Assembly (NCBI GenBank): GCA_038235705.1
Contig: JBBSTR010000005.1
Coordinates: forward strand, 1-64,000
Length of the DNA: 64,000 nt
Direction of reading: 5' to 3'
From: CANKBT01 sp038235705
GTDB taxonomy: Bacteria > Actinomycetota > Actinomycetes > Mycobacteriales > SCTD01
The translations under genes were made by a program, and so were the position numbers. Of the stretch, positions 8,044 through 16,332 are shown one piece after another; within the stretch, counting starts at the first letter, position 1; each line of letters starts with the position of its first letter. Under the pieces are notes generated by a model. It was given only the letters and a program-made list of their open reading frames with translations. It did not search any database and was not told where the DNA came from.

Positions 8044-9218
8044 CCGCAGCACCTGAGACCGCCCTCGACCCCCTGACCGCTCGCGGGACTCCCGGCCAGA
8101 CAGCACCGACCGAGGGCCGCGGCCCGTTGCCGGGGCAGGTGGACGTGCTCGTCGTCGGCGCTGGTCAGGCCGGGCTCGGCGCCGCGCACGCGCTGCAGCG
8201 AAAGGCTCCGCACCTGTCCGTGCTCGTCGTCGACGGCGCCGAGCAGGTCGGACACACCTGGACCCAGCGCTGGGACTCGCTCCAGCTGTTCACCCCGCGG
8301 CACTTCAGCCGGCTGCCGGGGCTCGCGTTCCCGGACGGCGAGCACCCGTCGCCGAGCCGGCTGGAGATGGCGGGCTATCTGCGCACGTACGCCCAGGTCT
8401 GGGAGCTGCGGGTGCGGACGAGCACGCCGGTGCAGCGCCTGACCCGTACGTCCGAGGGGTTCGTCGCCCAGACCCCGGACGGGGAGGTGCGCGCGGCACA
8501 GGTGGTGGTCGCGACCGGCCCGTTCCACGACCGCTTCGTGCCGTCGGCTGCTGCCGACCTCGAAGCGGGTGTGACCCAGCTGCACTCCTACGACTACGAC
8601 CGGCCGGGCGACCTGCCGCCCGGCGCGGTGACGGTCGTCGGCGGTGGCAACTCGGCGGCGCAGCTGGCGCTCGACCTGCTCGGCACGCACGCGGTCACGC
8701 TGATCACGCCGGGGGACCCGTGGTTCATACCGGACCGGGTGCTGGGGCTGTCGACCTACTGGCCGATGCAGCTCTTCGGCATCCTCGGCGCGGACGCCCA
8801 CGGACCGGTCTCGCGCTACGTGCGCCGACGTGGGGACGCCATCTTCGGACGGCAGCTCGTGGGACCGATCGAGCGGGGCGAGGTGACCCTGCTGACCTCC
8901 CGGGTGGTCGGGGCCTCGGGACGCTCGCTGGTCCTGCAGGACGGCACCCGCTCCGAGGTGCAGACCGTGCTGTGGTGCACCGGGTTCCACGCCGCGTTCC
9001 CGTGGCTCGACGTGCCGGCCGCGCTGGACGACGAAGGGCAGCCGGTGCACGACCGCGGCGCGTCACCGGTCACCGGGTTGCACTGGATGGGGCTGCCCTG
9101 GCAGTCCCGGCTCGACAGCTCGATCGTGCACGGGATCGGACCGGACGCGCGTCGTACGGTCGAGCGCGTGGCGGGTGCCGTCCCGGCCGGCCGGGTGCGC
9201 GCGCTGCTCGGTCGATAA
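8040..9218 (+). CDS. FAD-dependent oxidoreductase, flavin monooxygenase/thioredoxin-reductase-like
   Basis: Flavoprotein of 392 residues with two Rossmann dinucleotide sites: the FAD site VLVVGAGQAGLGAAHAL after a 34-residue leader, and a NAD(P)H site VTVVGGGNSAAQLALDL in the middle. The stretch WDSLQLFTPRHFSRLPGL is typical of the YdhS/CzcO-like group of putative flavin-containing monooxygenases. A conserved WCTGFHAAFPWL closes the FAD domain. The GTG overlaps the previous stop (GTGA). The substrate is unknown. Its TAA stop is also the first half of the ribF -10 box. Confidence 0.85.
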   Translation: MTAAPETALDPLTARGTPGQTAPTEGRGPLPGQVDVLVVGAGQAGLGAAHALQRKAPHLSVLVVDGAEQVGHTWTQRWDSLQLFTPRHFSRLPGLAFPDGEHPSPSRLEMAGYLRTYAQVWELRVRTSTPVQRLTRTSEGFVAQTPDGEVRAAQVVVATGPFHDRFVPSAAADLEAGVTQLHSYDYDRPGDLPPGAVTVVGGGNSAAQLALDLLGTHAVTLITPGDPWFIPDRVLGLSTYWPMQLFGILGADAHGPVSRYVRRRGDAIFGRQLVGPIERGEVTLLTSRVVGASGRSLVLQDGTRSEVQTVLWCTGFHAAFPWLDVPAALDDEGQPVHDRGASPVTGLHWMGLPWQSRLDSSIVHGIGPDARRTVERVAGAVPAGRVRALLGR

Positions 9219-9221
9219 GGT
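9216..9221 (+). promoter_or_regulatory. ribF -10 box, leaderless
   Basis: TAAGGT ends 7 nt before the ribF GTG, so transcription should begin at or next to the start codon. The first three bases are the stop codon of the upstream flavoprotein gene. Confidence 0.6.
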
Positions 9222-9228
9222 CTGGGGC

Positions 9229-10164
9229 GTGCAGAGGTGGCGCGGGACCAGCAGTGCCCCGGCGGGCTGGGGTCGCTGCGTCGTGACGATCGGCGTCTTC
9301 GACGGCGTGCACCGTGGGCATCAAGAGATCATCGGGCGGGCCGTCGCACGGGCCCGTGAGCTCGGTGTCCCCTCGGTCGTGCTCACCTTCGACCCGCACC
9401 CGAGCGAGGTCGTCCGCGCGGGGAGCCACCCGGCGATGCTCACCAGCCAGCGCCTGCGCGCCGACCTCGTCGAGCAGCTCGGCGTGGACGTGGTGTGCGT
9501 GCAGCCGTTCACGCCGGCGTTCTCCCGGCTGAGCGCCGAGGAGTTCGTCCACGAGATGCTTGTCGGAGACCTGCACGTCGCCGAGGTGATCGTCGGTGAG
9601 AACTTCCGCTACGGGCACAAGGGCACCGGTGACATCACCTCGCTCAGGGCCGACGGTCGCCGCTTCGGGTTCGGGGTGCGGGCGCTCGGGCTGGTCGCGC
9701 GGGACGCGGGCACGAACTTCTCCAGCACGTACGTGCGGTCCTGCGTGCAGGCCGGCGACGTGGAGAGCGCCGCGGGCGCCCTGGGCCGGGAGCACCGGGT
9801 CGAGGGCGTCGTCGTGCGGGGCGACCAGCGCGGGCGGGAGCTCGGCTACCCCACGGCCAACCTGCAGGTGCTGCCGCACAGCGCCGTCCCGGCAGACGGG
9901 GTCTACGCGGGTCGGCTCGTCCGGGCCTCCGGCGAGACGTTGCCGGCCGCGATCTCGATCGGTACCAACCCCACCTTTGCCGGCGACGAGCAGCGCGTCG
10001 AGGCCTACGTCCTGGACTTCACCGGCGACCTGTACGGCGAGAGCGTCGCCGTCACCTTCACCGCTCGACTGCGCGGCACGGAGCGCTTCGACTCCGCCGA
10101 GGCCCTGGTCGCGCAGATGGCCGTCGACGTCGCACGGACCGCCGAGCTGGTGCAGCCCGGCTGA
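9229..10164 (+). CDS. ribF: Bifunctional riboflavin kinase/FAD synthetase
   Basis: Converts riboflavin to FMN and then FMN to FAD in the cytoplasm. The N-terminal FAD synthetase domain has TIGVFDGVHRGHQEI, with the nucleotidyltransferase HxGH as HRGH, and later VGENFRYGHKGTGD. The C-terminal riboflavin kinase domain has RGRELGYPTANLQ, containing the PTAN motif. Length of 311 residues is normal for bacterial RibF. GTG 9229 is chosen over upstream in-frame starts because it gives the usual N terminus (QRWRG...) and lies 7 nt after a TAAGGT box. rpsO follows, the standard actinobacterial order. Confidence 0.95.
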   Translation: MQRWRGTSSAPAGWGRCVVTIGVFDGVHRGHQEIIGRAVARARELGVPSVVLTFDPHPSEVVRAGSHPAMLTSQRLRADLVEQLGVDVVCVQPFTPAFSRLSAEEFVHEMLVGDLHVAEVIVGENFRYGHKGTGDITSLRADGRRFGFGVRALGLVARDAGTNFSSTYVRSCVQAGDVESAAGALGREHRVEGVVVRGDQRGRELGYPTANLQVLPHSAVPADGVYAGRLVRASGETLPAAISIGTNPTFAGDEQRVEAYVLDFTGDLYGESVAVTFTARLRGTERFDSAEALVAQMAVDVARTAELVQPG

Positions 10165-10172
10165 GCCACTGC

Positions 10173-10260
10173 TAGCCTCGAGCCATCCGGCATCGCCGGT
10201 GTGTGACGTCCATGCCCAGGTGAAGCAGACCCTGGGTGCACACGACTTCCCAAGGAGACA
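10173..10260 (+). promoter_or_regulatory. rpsO promoter and structured leader
   Basis: TAGCCT at 10173-10178 is a plausible -10 giving a leader of about 80 nt. The leader holds a hairpin CCGGC-ATC-GCCGG (10187-10199) and a second one, CCCAGG (10215-10220) with CCTGGG (10231-10236) extended by G-U pairs. A Shine-Dalgarno AAGGAG at 10252-10257 precedes the TTG start. S15 represses its own mRNA through leader structures in several phyla, so this is a candidate autoregulatory site. Confidence 0.45.
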
Positions 10261-10264
10261 CGTC

Positions 10265-10534
10265 TTGCCGCTCGACCTCGCCACCAAGCAGGCGATCATG
10301 ACCGAGTACGCCACCGTCGAGGGCGACACGGGCTCTCCCGAGGTGCAGGTCGCGGTCCTCACCAAGCGCATCAAGGACCTGACCGAGCACCTCAAGACCC
10401 ACAAGCACGATCACCACACCCGGCGCGGGCTGCTCGCGCTGGTGGGCCGCCGCAAGCGGCTCCTGAAGTACCTGGAGAAGACCGACATCACCCGATACCG
10501 CGAGCTCATCGCGCGGCTCGGTCTGCGCCGCTAG
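10265..10534 (+). CDS. rpsO: 30S ribosomal protein S15
   Basis: Primary 16S rRNA-binding protein of the small subunit platform, 89 residues as expected. Family features are GDTGSPEVQVAVLTKRI, the HKHDHHTRRGL stretch that contacts rRNA, and RRKRLLKYLEKTD. The start is TTG, supported by AAGGAG 7 nt upstream; no ATG or GTG in frame gives the right N terminus. A strong hairpin follows the stop and pnp lies 182 bp downstream, the classic rpsO-pnp pairing. Confidence 0.96.
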   Translation: MPLDLATKQAIMTEYATVEGDTGSPEVQVAVLTKRIKDLTEHLKTHKHDHHTRRGLLALVGRRKRLLKYLEKTDITRYRELIARLGLRR

Positions 10535-10540
10535 CACGAC

Positions 10541-10568
10541 AGGGGAGCGCCCACGGGGGTGCTCCCCT
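10541..10568 (+). terminator. Hairpin terminator after rpsO
   Basis: AGGGGAGCGCCC (10541-10552) pairs with GGGTGCTCCCCT (10557-10568), a 12-bp stem with one G-U pair and a 4-nt loop. ACGAC (10536-10540) and GTCGT (10571-10575) can extend it. There is no U tract, so termination may be partial and allow read-through into pnp. Confidence 0.7.
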
Positions 10569-10577
10569 CCGTCGTAC

Positions 10578-10667
10578 GAGGACCCTCGTGCGACTCCGAG
10601 CCGGCCGCCTGACGGCCCGGTCCTCGGGAGTGGCGGTCAGGCACGAGAAGCCCTGACCGCTTCCACT
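10578..10667 (+). ncRNA. Structured rpsO-pnp spacer, candidate RNase III site
   Basis: Two hairpins follow the terminator. GAGGACC (10578-10584) pairs with GGTCCTC (10619-10625) around an inner GGCCG/CGGCC stem (10603-10617). Then GCGGTCAGG (10633-10641) pairs with CCTGACCGC (10652-10660), extended by AGTG (10629-10632) with CACT (10664-10667). In E. coli and Streptomyces a hairpin here is cut by RNase III and lets PNPase limit its own synthesis; the same is likely here. Confidence 0.55.
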
Positions 10668-10716
10668 GAGCACCGCGCCGTGACGCCCGCCGGCTCGCCA
10701 GTGAAGAGGAGTGCCC

Positions 10717-12933
10717 ATGACGGGCTCAGCAGAGATTCAAGAAGAGAACGAGAGCTACATCTACGGCAGCGAGTTCGTCGACGCCGTGATCGAGAACCCG
10801 GGCGGCCAGCGCACGCTCCGCCTGGAGACCGGCCGCCTGGCCAAGCAGGCTGCCGGCGCCGTCGTCATCTACATGGGCGACACGATGGTGCTGTCGGCCA
10901 CGACGGCTGGCAAGCGCCCGAAGGACAACCTGGACTTCTTCCCCCTGACGGTGGACGTCGAGGAGCGGATGTATGCGGTCGGCAAGATCCCCGGCAGCTT
11001 CTTCCGCCGCGAGGGTCGCCCGAGCGAGGACGCCATCCTGACCTGCCGCCTCACCGACCGGCCGCTGCGCCCGTCGTTCAAGAAGGGCCTGCGCAACGAG
11101 GTCCAGGTCGTCAGCACCATCCTGGCGCTGGACCCCGACCACCTCTACGACGTGCTGGCCATCAACTCGGCCGCCGCCTCCGTGCTGCTCTCCGGCCTGC
11201 CGTTCACCGGCCCGGTCGGCGCGACCCGCGTCGCCCGCACCAGTGCCGGCTGGATCGCCTTCCCGACCCAGACCGAGCTGGCCGACGCGACCTTCGACAT
11301 GATCGTCGCCGGGCGCCTGCTGGACGACGGCGACGTCGCGATCATGATGGTCGAGGCCGAGGCGACCAAGGACGTCTACGAGGTCATGAACGGTGGCGGC
11401 GTCGCCCCCACCGAGGACGTCGTCGCCGAGGGTCTTGAGGCCGCCAAGGCCCCGATCGCCGCCATCTGTCGTGCGCAGAAGGAGCTGGCCGCCAAGAGCC
11501 CGAAGGCCCCGATCGAGGTGCCGGTCTTCGTCGACTACGAGGACGACGTGTTCGAGGCCGTCAGCAAGGCCGCCGACGGACCGCTGACCAAGGCGATGCA
11601 GATCGCCGACAAGCAGGACCGCGACGCCGCCAGCGACAAGGCCAAGGCCGACACGCTGGCCCAGCTGGGCGCGCAGTTCGAGGGTCGCGAGAAGGAGCTG
11701 TCCGCAGCCTTCCGGGCGGTCACCAAGCAGGTCGTCCGCCGTCGCATCGTCCAGGACAAGATCCGGATCGACGGCCGTGGCCTGGAGGACATCCGCCAGC
11801 TGGCGGCCGAGGTCGAGGTGCTCCCGCGGGTGCACGGCTCGGCCCTGTTCGAGCGCGGCGAGACCCAGATCATGGGTGTCACCACGCTCAACATGCTGCG
11901 CATGGAGCAGATGGTCGACACGCTCAACCCGGAGAACCGCAAGCGCTACATGCACCACTACAACTTCCCGCCGTACAGCACCGGCGAGACCGGTCGGGTC
12001 GGGTCGCCGAAGCGCCGCGAGATCGGGCACGGTGCGCTCGCCGAGCGGGCCCTTCTGCCGGTCCTGCCGAGCCGTGAGTCGTTCCCGTACGCGATCCGCC
12101 AGGTCTCCGAGGCGCTCGGCTCCAACGGGTCGACCTCGATGGGTTCGGTCTGCGCCAGCACGATGTCGCTGCTCAACGCCGGGGTGCCGCTGCGCGCGCC
12201 GGTCGCCGGCATCGCCATGGGCCTGGTCTACGAGGGCGGCGAGTACGCCACCCTGACCGACATCCTCGGCGCCGAGGACGCGTTCGGCGACATGGACTTC
12301 AAGGTCGCCGGCACCCCGCAGTTCGTCACTGCGCTGCAGCTGGACACCAAGCTCGACGGCATCCCGTCCTCGGTGCTCGCCGCCGCGCTCCAGCAGGCCC
12401 GGGTCGCCCGGCTCGCCATCCTTGACGTGATGAACGAGGCGATCGACGAGCCCGACGAGATGGCTCCGACCGCGCCGCGCGTGCTGTCGGTCAAGATCCC
12501 GGTCGACAAGATCGGCGAGGTCATCGGCCCGAAGGGCAAGATGATCAACCAGATCCAGGCCGACACGGGCGCCGACATCACCGTCGAGGACGACGGCACC
12601 ATCTACATCGGTGCCGTCGACGGGCCTTCGGCGGAGGCGGCGCTGGCGACGATCAACATGATCGCCAACCCGACGATGCCGAAGATCGGCGAGCGGTTCC
12701 TCGGCACGGTCGTGAAGACCGCCGCCTTCGGCGCCTTCGTCAGCCTGACGCCGGGCAAGGACGGGCTCGTACACATCTCCAAGCTCGGCAACGGCAAGCG
12801 GGTGGGCAAGGTCGAGGACGTCGTCAACGTCGGCGACAAGCTCCAGGTCGAGATCACCGACATCGACCAGCGCGGCAAGATCAGCCTCACCCCGGTCGAG
12901 AACGCGGGCGCTCCGACGCCGGCCGACGCCTGA
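10717..12933 (+). CDS. pnp: Polyribonucleotide nucleotidyltransferase (PNPase)
   Basis: Phosphorolytic 3'-5' exoribonuclease, also able to add tails; 738 residues. Two RNase PH domains are seen: the first with GKIPGSFFRREGRPSEDAIL, the second with RRIVQDKIRIDGRG, YNFPPYSTGETGRVGSPKR and SNGSTSMGSVCAS. They are followed by a KH domain (VDKIGEVIGPKGKMINQI) and an S1 domain (RFLGTVVKTAAFGAFV). ATG 10717 has AGAGGAG close upstream; a GTG two codons earlier is less well placed. It forms a trimer in the cytoplasm. pepR follows after 25 bp. Confidence 0.97.
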   Translation: MTGSAEIQEENESYIYGSEFVDAVIENPGGQRTLRLETGRLAKQAAGAVVIYMGDTMVLSATTAGKRPKDNLDFFPLTVDVEERMYAVGKIPGSFFRREGRPSEDAILTCRLTDRPLRPSFKKGLRNEVQVVSTILALDPDHLYDVLAINSAAASVLLSGLPFTGPVGATRVARTSAGWIAFPTQTELADATFDMIVAGRLLDDGDVAIMMVEAEATKDVYEVMNGGGVAPTEDVVAEGLEAAKAPIAAICRAQKELAAKSPKAPIEVPVFVDYEDDVFEAVSKAADGPLTKAMQIADKQDRDAASDKAKADTLAQLGAQFEGREKELSAAFRAVTKQVVRRRIVQDKIRIDGRGLEDIRQLAAEVEVLPRVHGSALFERGETQIMGVTTLNMLRMEQMVDTLNPENRKRYMHHYNFPPYSTGETGRVGSPKRREIGHGALAERALLPVLPSRESFPYAIRQVSEALGSNGSTSMGSVCASTMSLLNAGVPLRAPVAGIAMGLVYEGGEYATLTDILGAEDAFGDMDFKVAGTPQFVTALQLDTKLDGIPSSVLAAALQQARVARLAILDVMNEAIDEPDEMAPTAPRVLSVKIPVDKIGEVIGPKGKMINQIQADTGADITVEDDGTIYIGAVDGPSAEAALATINMIANPTMPKIGERFLGTVVKTAAFGAFVSLTPGKDGLVHISKLGNGKRVGKVEDVVNVGDKLQVEITDIDQRGKISLTPVENAGAPTPADA

Positions 12934-12958
12934 TCCTCTGAACGACACGCGCCCCAGC

Positions 12959-14245
12959 ATGCAGGCAGCCCCCTCGGACGGCGCCGTCCTCTCCAGGACG
13001 GTGCTGCCGGGGGGGCTGCGTGTCGTCTCCGAGTCGATCCCCGGCGCCCGGTCGGTCGCCTTCGGGATCTGGGTCGGGGTCGGCTCCCGGGACGAGAGCC
13101 CGGAGCTGGCGGGCAGCTCGCACTACCTGGAGCACCTGCTGTTCAAGGGCACGCACAGGCGCTCGGCGCTGGAGATCTCCAGCGCGATCGAGGCGGTCGG
13201 CGGGGAGAGCAACGCCTTCACCGACAAGGAGTACACGTGCTTCTACGCCCGGGTGCTCTCCGGCGACCTGTCGCTGGCGGTCGACGTGACGTGCGACATG
13301 CTCACCGACTCGTTGCTGCGTGCCAAGGACGTCGAGTCCGAGCGCGAGGTCGTGCTCGAGGAGATCGCGATGCGCGACGACGACCCGGGCGACGTGGTGC
13401 ACGAGCTGTTCGCCGAGGCGCTCTACGGCGCTCACCCGCTGGGGCGCCCGATCATCGGCTCGGTCGCGAGCGTCGAGGGCCTCACGCGCGACGGCATCCA
13501 CGGGTTCTGGCGGGAGCGTTACACGCCGTCCTCCATGGTCGTGTCCGCGGCCGGTGGGTTGGACCACGAGACGCTCCTACGACAGGTGCAGGTCGCGTTC
13601 GGCAGCCTGGACGCGTCGGTGGTCCCGACCCCGCGACGGCTGGCCGACGACGGGCCCGCCGGGTTGTCGCAGGTGGTCGCGCAGCGCAGAAGGACCGAGC
13701 AGGCGCACGTCGTGCTCGGCACCACCGGTCTCGCCCGCGACGACGAACGTCGCTGGGCGCTGGCCGTGCTCAACGGCGGGCTCGGCGGTGGGATGAGCAG
13801 CCGGCTGTTCCAGACCATCCGCGAAGAGCGGGGGCTGGCCTACAGCGTGTTCTCCTACGCCTCCTCGGGCGCGGACACCGGTCAGCTCGGGGTCTATGCC
13901 GGCTGCGCACCCAAGAAGCTGGGACAGGTGCTGGAGCTGGTCCGCGACGAGCTGGCGCTGGCCGCCGAGAAGGGGCTGACCGACGAGGAGGTCACCCGCG
14001 CCAAGGGCCAGCTGCGCGGGGAGACCGTTCTGGGGCTGGAGGACACCGGGTCGCGGATGAGCCGGGTCGGCAAGGCTGAGCTGGTCTCGCGAGACCTGCT
14101 GACCGTCGACGAGGTGCTGGCCCGGATCGACGCCGTCACCCCGGACGACGTACGCGCGGTGGCGGCCGACGTGCTCACCCGGCCGCTGGCGCTCGGCGCC
14201 GTCGGTCCGCTGGGCACGACCGACCTGGACGCGGCGATCGCCTGA
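12959..14245 (+). CDS. pepR: M16 family zinc metallopeptidase (PepR/MPP-like)
   Basis: Processing peptidase of 428 residues, one chain carrying two M16 half-domains. The inverted zinc motif is HYLEH (within SSHYLEHLLFKGTHRR), with the downstream glutamate in EREVVLEEIAMRDDDPGD. The C-terminal half has the R/Y pair region SRLFQTIREERGLAYSVFSY. The gene directly after pnp is standard in actinomycetes, where it is called pepR. Substrates are poorly known. ATG 12959 gives a normal N terminus. Confidence 0.92.
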   Translation: MQAAPSDGAVLSRTVLPGGLRVVSESIPGARSVAFGIWVGVGSRDESPELAGSSHYLEHLLFKGTHRRSALEISSAIEAVGGESNAFTDKEYTCFYARVLSGDLSLAVDVTCDMLTDSLLRAKDVESEREVVLEEIAMRDDDPGDVVHELFAEALYGAHPLGRPIIGSVASVEGLTRDGIHGFWRERYTPSSMVVSAAGGLDHETLLRQVQVAFGSLDASVVPTPRRLADDGPAGLSQVVAQRRRTEQAHVVLGTTGLARDDERRWALAVLNGGLGGGMSSRLFQTIREERGLAYSVFSYASSGADTGQLGVYAGCAPKKLGQVLELVRDELALAAEKGLTDEEVTRAKGQLRGETVLGLEDTGSRMSRVGKAELVSRDLLTVDEVLARIDAVTPDDVRAVAADVLTRPLALGAVGPLGTTDLDAAIA

Positions 14246-14316
14246 GGGTTCGAGCCGCCGGGGTCGGACCGCCTTGCGATCTGTGCACCCGTGGGGCCCG
14301 GCGTCGGGCTCTGCAC

Positions 14317-14478
14317 GTGCACGGTTGTCGTGAGGCGGGCAGCGAGGTCGTGCTCACGGTCCTGCCGCAGCCAGGGCAGAGCGTCGCCGAGGTCGACGAG
14401 GACGTTCGCATCGTGGAGGCGGACCTCGGCAGGCTCGCGGCCCTGGTCGAGGCAGTTCCTGGCAGTCTGGACGCATGA
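14317..14478 (+). CDS. Small hypothetical ORF between pepR and dapB
   Basis: A 53-codon frame from GTG 14317 ends with TGA overlapping the dapB ATG (ATGA at 14475-14478). Codon third positions are mostly G or C, as in neighbouring genes, and the peptide is acidic and helix-friendly at its C terminus (RIVEADLGRLAALVEAV). The frame is open further upstream, so a longer form is possible. No family is recognised and it could be a leader that couples translation into dapB, or chance. Confidence 0.3.
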   Translation: MHGCREAGSEVVLTVLPQPGQSVAEVDEDVRIVEADLGRLAALVEAVPGSLDA

Positions 14479-15209
14479 CACGTGTAGCTGTGCTGGGGTC
14501 TCGGGGGCGGATGGGCGGCGAGGTGGTGAAAGCCGTCGAGGCCGCCGAGGACCTCGAGCTGGTCGCCGCGCTCGACGACGGCGACCCGCGAGAGCTGGCC
14601 GGCGCCGAGGTGGCTGTCGACTTCACCCACCCGGACGCCGTGATGGACAACCTGGCGGCGTGCGTCGAGGCGGGTGTGCACGCGGTCGTCGGCACCACCG
14701 GCTTCGACGAGGGTCGCCTGTCGACGGTGCGGGGCTGGTTGGGGGAGCAGCCACGAACCGGTGTGCTGGTCGCCCCGAACTTCGGGATCGCTGCTGTGCT
14801 CATGATGCGCTTCGCCGCCCAGGCTGCCCGGTTCTTCGACTCGGTCGAGATCGTCGAGCTGCACCACCCCGGCAAGGCGGACGCACCCTCGGGCACTGCC
14901 CGACGTACGGCCGAGCTGGTCGCCCACGCTCGCCGCGAGGCGGGCCTCGGACCGATGCCGGACGCGACCAGCCAGCAGCTGCCAGGTGCGCGCGGCGCGG
15001 ACGTCGACGGCGTACGGGTGCACGCCGTCCGGCTCGCCGGACTGGTCGCGCACCAGGAGGTGCTGCTCGGCGGCTCGGGGGAGACGCTGACGCTGCGGCA
15101 CGACTCCTACGACCGGGCCTCCTTCATGCCCGGCGTGCTGCTCGGGATCCGCGGGATCGCGACGCGTCCGGGGCTGACCGTCGGCCTGGACGAGCTGCTC
15201 GAGCTGTGA
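14475..15209 (+). CDS. dapB: 4-hydroxy-tetrahydrodipicolinate reductase
   Basis: NAD(P)H-dependent step of the diaminopimelate/lysine pathway, in the cytoplasm. The 244 residues start with the Rossmann motif VLGSRGRMGGEVV. They then show VDFTHPDAV, GTTGFDE, PNFGIAAVLM and the signature ELHHPGKADAPSGTA with the catalytic His pair and Lys. Length is normal. dapA, the preceding enzyme of the pathway, lies about 12 kb downstream at 27471. The start overlaps the stop of a small frame. Confidence 0.96.
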   Translation: MTRVAVLGSRGRMGGEVVKAVEAAEDLELVAALDDGDPRELAGAEVAVDFTHPDAVMDNLAACVEAGVHAVVGTTGFDEGRLSTVRGWLGEQPRTGVLVAPNFGIAAVLMMRFAAQAARFFDSVEIVELHHPGKADAPSGTARRTAELVAHARREAGLGPMPDATSQQLPGARGADVDGVRVHAVRLAGLVAHQEVLLGGSGETLTLRHDSYDRASFMPGVLLGIRGIATRPGLTVGLDELLEL

Positions 15210-15219
15210 GCGCGGACTC

Positions 15220-15687
15220 GTGAAGATGAAGGCGCGGACCTCGGCCGGTCTGGTCATCGCCGTCGTCGGGATCCTCGCGGCCTACCTGAGCGTCCGCGCC
15301 GTCGCGCTGATCGCGACCGGCCAGCTCAAGGGAGTCGGGCTCGGCATCGGTGTGCTGATGCTCGTGGTCGTCGGGGTCGCGCTGCTGGTCGGCGAGGTGC
15401 AGTTCGGGAGGGCGACCGAACGGCTCGGGCGTCGGCTCGAGCAGGAGGACCGGCTGCCCGCGATCCCGCCGGAGGCGGACCGGCTGCCGAGCGGACGGCT
15501 GACCCGCGACGCGGCCGACGCGCTGTTCGTCGAGCGAGAGACAGACGTGCACGCCGCGCCGGAGGACTGGCGAGCCTGGTTCGCCCTCGCCACGGCGTAC
15601 GGCGATGCCCGTGACCCGGCCCGGGGACGCAAGGCGATGCGCAAGGCGATCGGCTTCGAACGGTCAGAACGCGCCGACCGAGGGTGA
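15220..15687 (+). CDS. Conserved actinobacterial membrane protein with TPR-like tail
   Basis: Protein of 155 residues with two N-terminal transmembrane helices (GLVIAVVGILAAYLSVRAVAL and GLGIGVLMLVVVGVALLVGE), then a cytoplasmic tail. The tail WRAWFALATAYGDARDPARGRKAMRKAI resembles one tetratricopeptide unit. It starts 10 bp after dapB (GTG 15220; ATG 15226 is an alternative) and its stop overlaps the next start (GTGA). Function unknown; position next to dapB is common in actinomycetes. Confidence 0.75.
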   Translation: MKMKARTSAGLVIAVVGILAAYLSVRAVALIATGQLKGVGLGIGVLMLVVVGVALLVGEVQFGRATERLGRRLEQEDRLPAIPPEADRLPSGRLTRDAADALFVERETDVHAAPEDWRAWFALATAYGDARDPARGRKAMRKAIGFERSERADRG

Positions 15688-16325
15688 CGCCGCGGCGGCG
15701 GCTCGCGCTGCTAGCGGTGGTCGTGACCGCGACGCCGCTCGTGCTGGCCCTGACCGGTGTCGTCTCGGCGTCCGGGCTGCGCGCCGTCGTCGAGCGCACC
15801 GGGCCGGCTGCCCCGCTCGCCTACGTCCTGCTGGGGACGCTTCTCGGGGTCCTGCTCGCGCCCGGTCCGGTGCTGGCCGCGACCAGCGGGCTGCTGTTCG
15901 GTCCTTTCACCGGCACCGTGGTCACGGTCACCTCGGCCACGCTGACCGCCGTGATCACCTGTCTGCTCGGACGACGGGCCGGACGGGCCGGCGCGACAGA
16001 GGTGCTGGGCGCACGGGCCGCTGCGGTCGCGCGACTGGTGAAGCGTGACGGCACCGTCGTCGTGATCGTGCAGCGGCTGGCGCCCGGGGTGCCCGACGGG
16101 CCGGTCAGCTACGCCTTCGGCGCGCTGGGGGTGCGCGTCCGTCAGATCGCCGTGGGCACCGTGGTCGGCACCCTGCCGCGAGCATTCTCCTACACAGCCA
16201 TCGGCGCGTCGCTCCAGGACCCGACGTCGCCGCTCGCGGTCGCCGGACTGGTCGGCGTCGTGGTCACGTCGGTGCTGGGCGCGGTGCTCGTACGACGCCT
16301 CTGGACGCGAGCGCGGACGAGCTGA
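15684..16325 (+). CDS. VTT-domain (TVP38/DedA-like) membrane protein
   Basis: Second VTT-family protein in the window, 213 residues. It shows the family layout: N-terminal helix, re-entrant-like APGPVLAATSGLLFGPFTGT, basic loop, VIVQRLAPGVPDGPVSYAFGA and a helix with GTVVGTLPRAFSYTAIGAS. It starts on the stop of the preceding gene (GTG 15684). It faces map with only 7 bp between stops. Family members move or scramble lipids; the substrate here is unknown. Confidence 0.8.
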   Translation: MTPRRRLALLAVVVTATPLVLALTGVVSASGLRAVVERTGPAAPLAYVLLGTLLGVLLAPGPVLAATSGLLFGPFTGTVVTVTSATLTAVITCLLGRRAGRAGATEVLGARAAAVARLVKRDGTVVVIVQRLAPGVPDGPVSYAFGALGVRVRQIAVGTVVGTLPRAFSYTAIGASLQDPTSPLAVAGLVGVVVTSVLGAVLVRRLWTRARTS

Positions 16326-16332
16326 GCCCCGC

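Noticed and set aside
10726..12960. 744-codon minus-strand frame opposite pnp
   Set aside because: Exactly antisense to PNPase with typical shadow composition.
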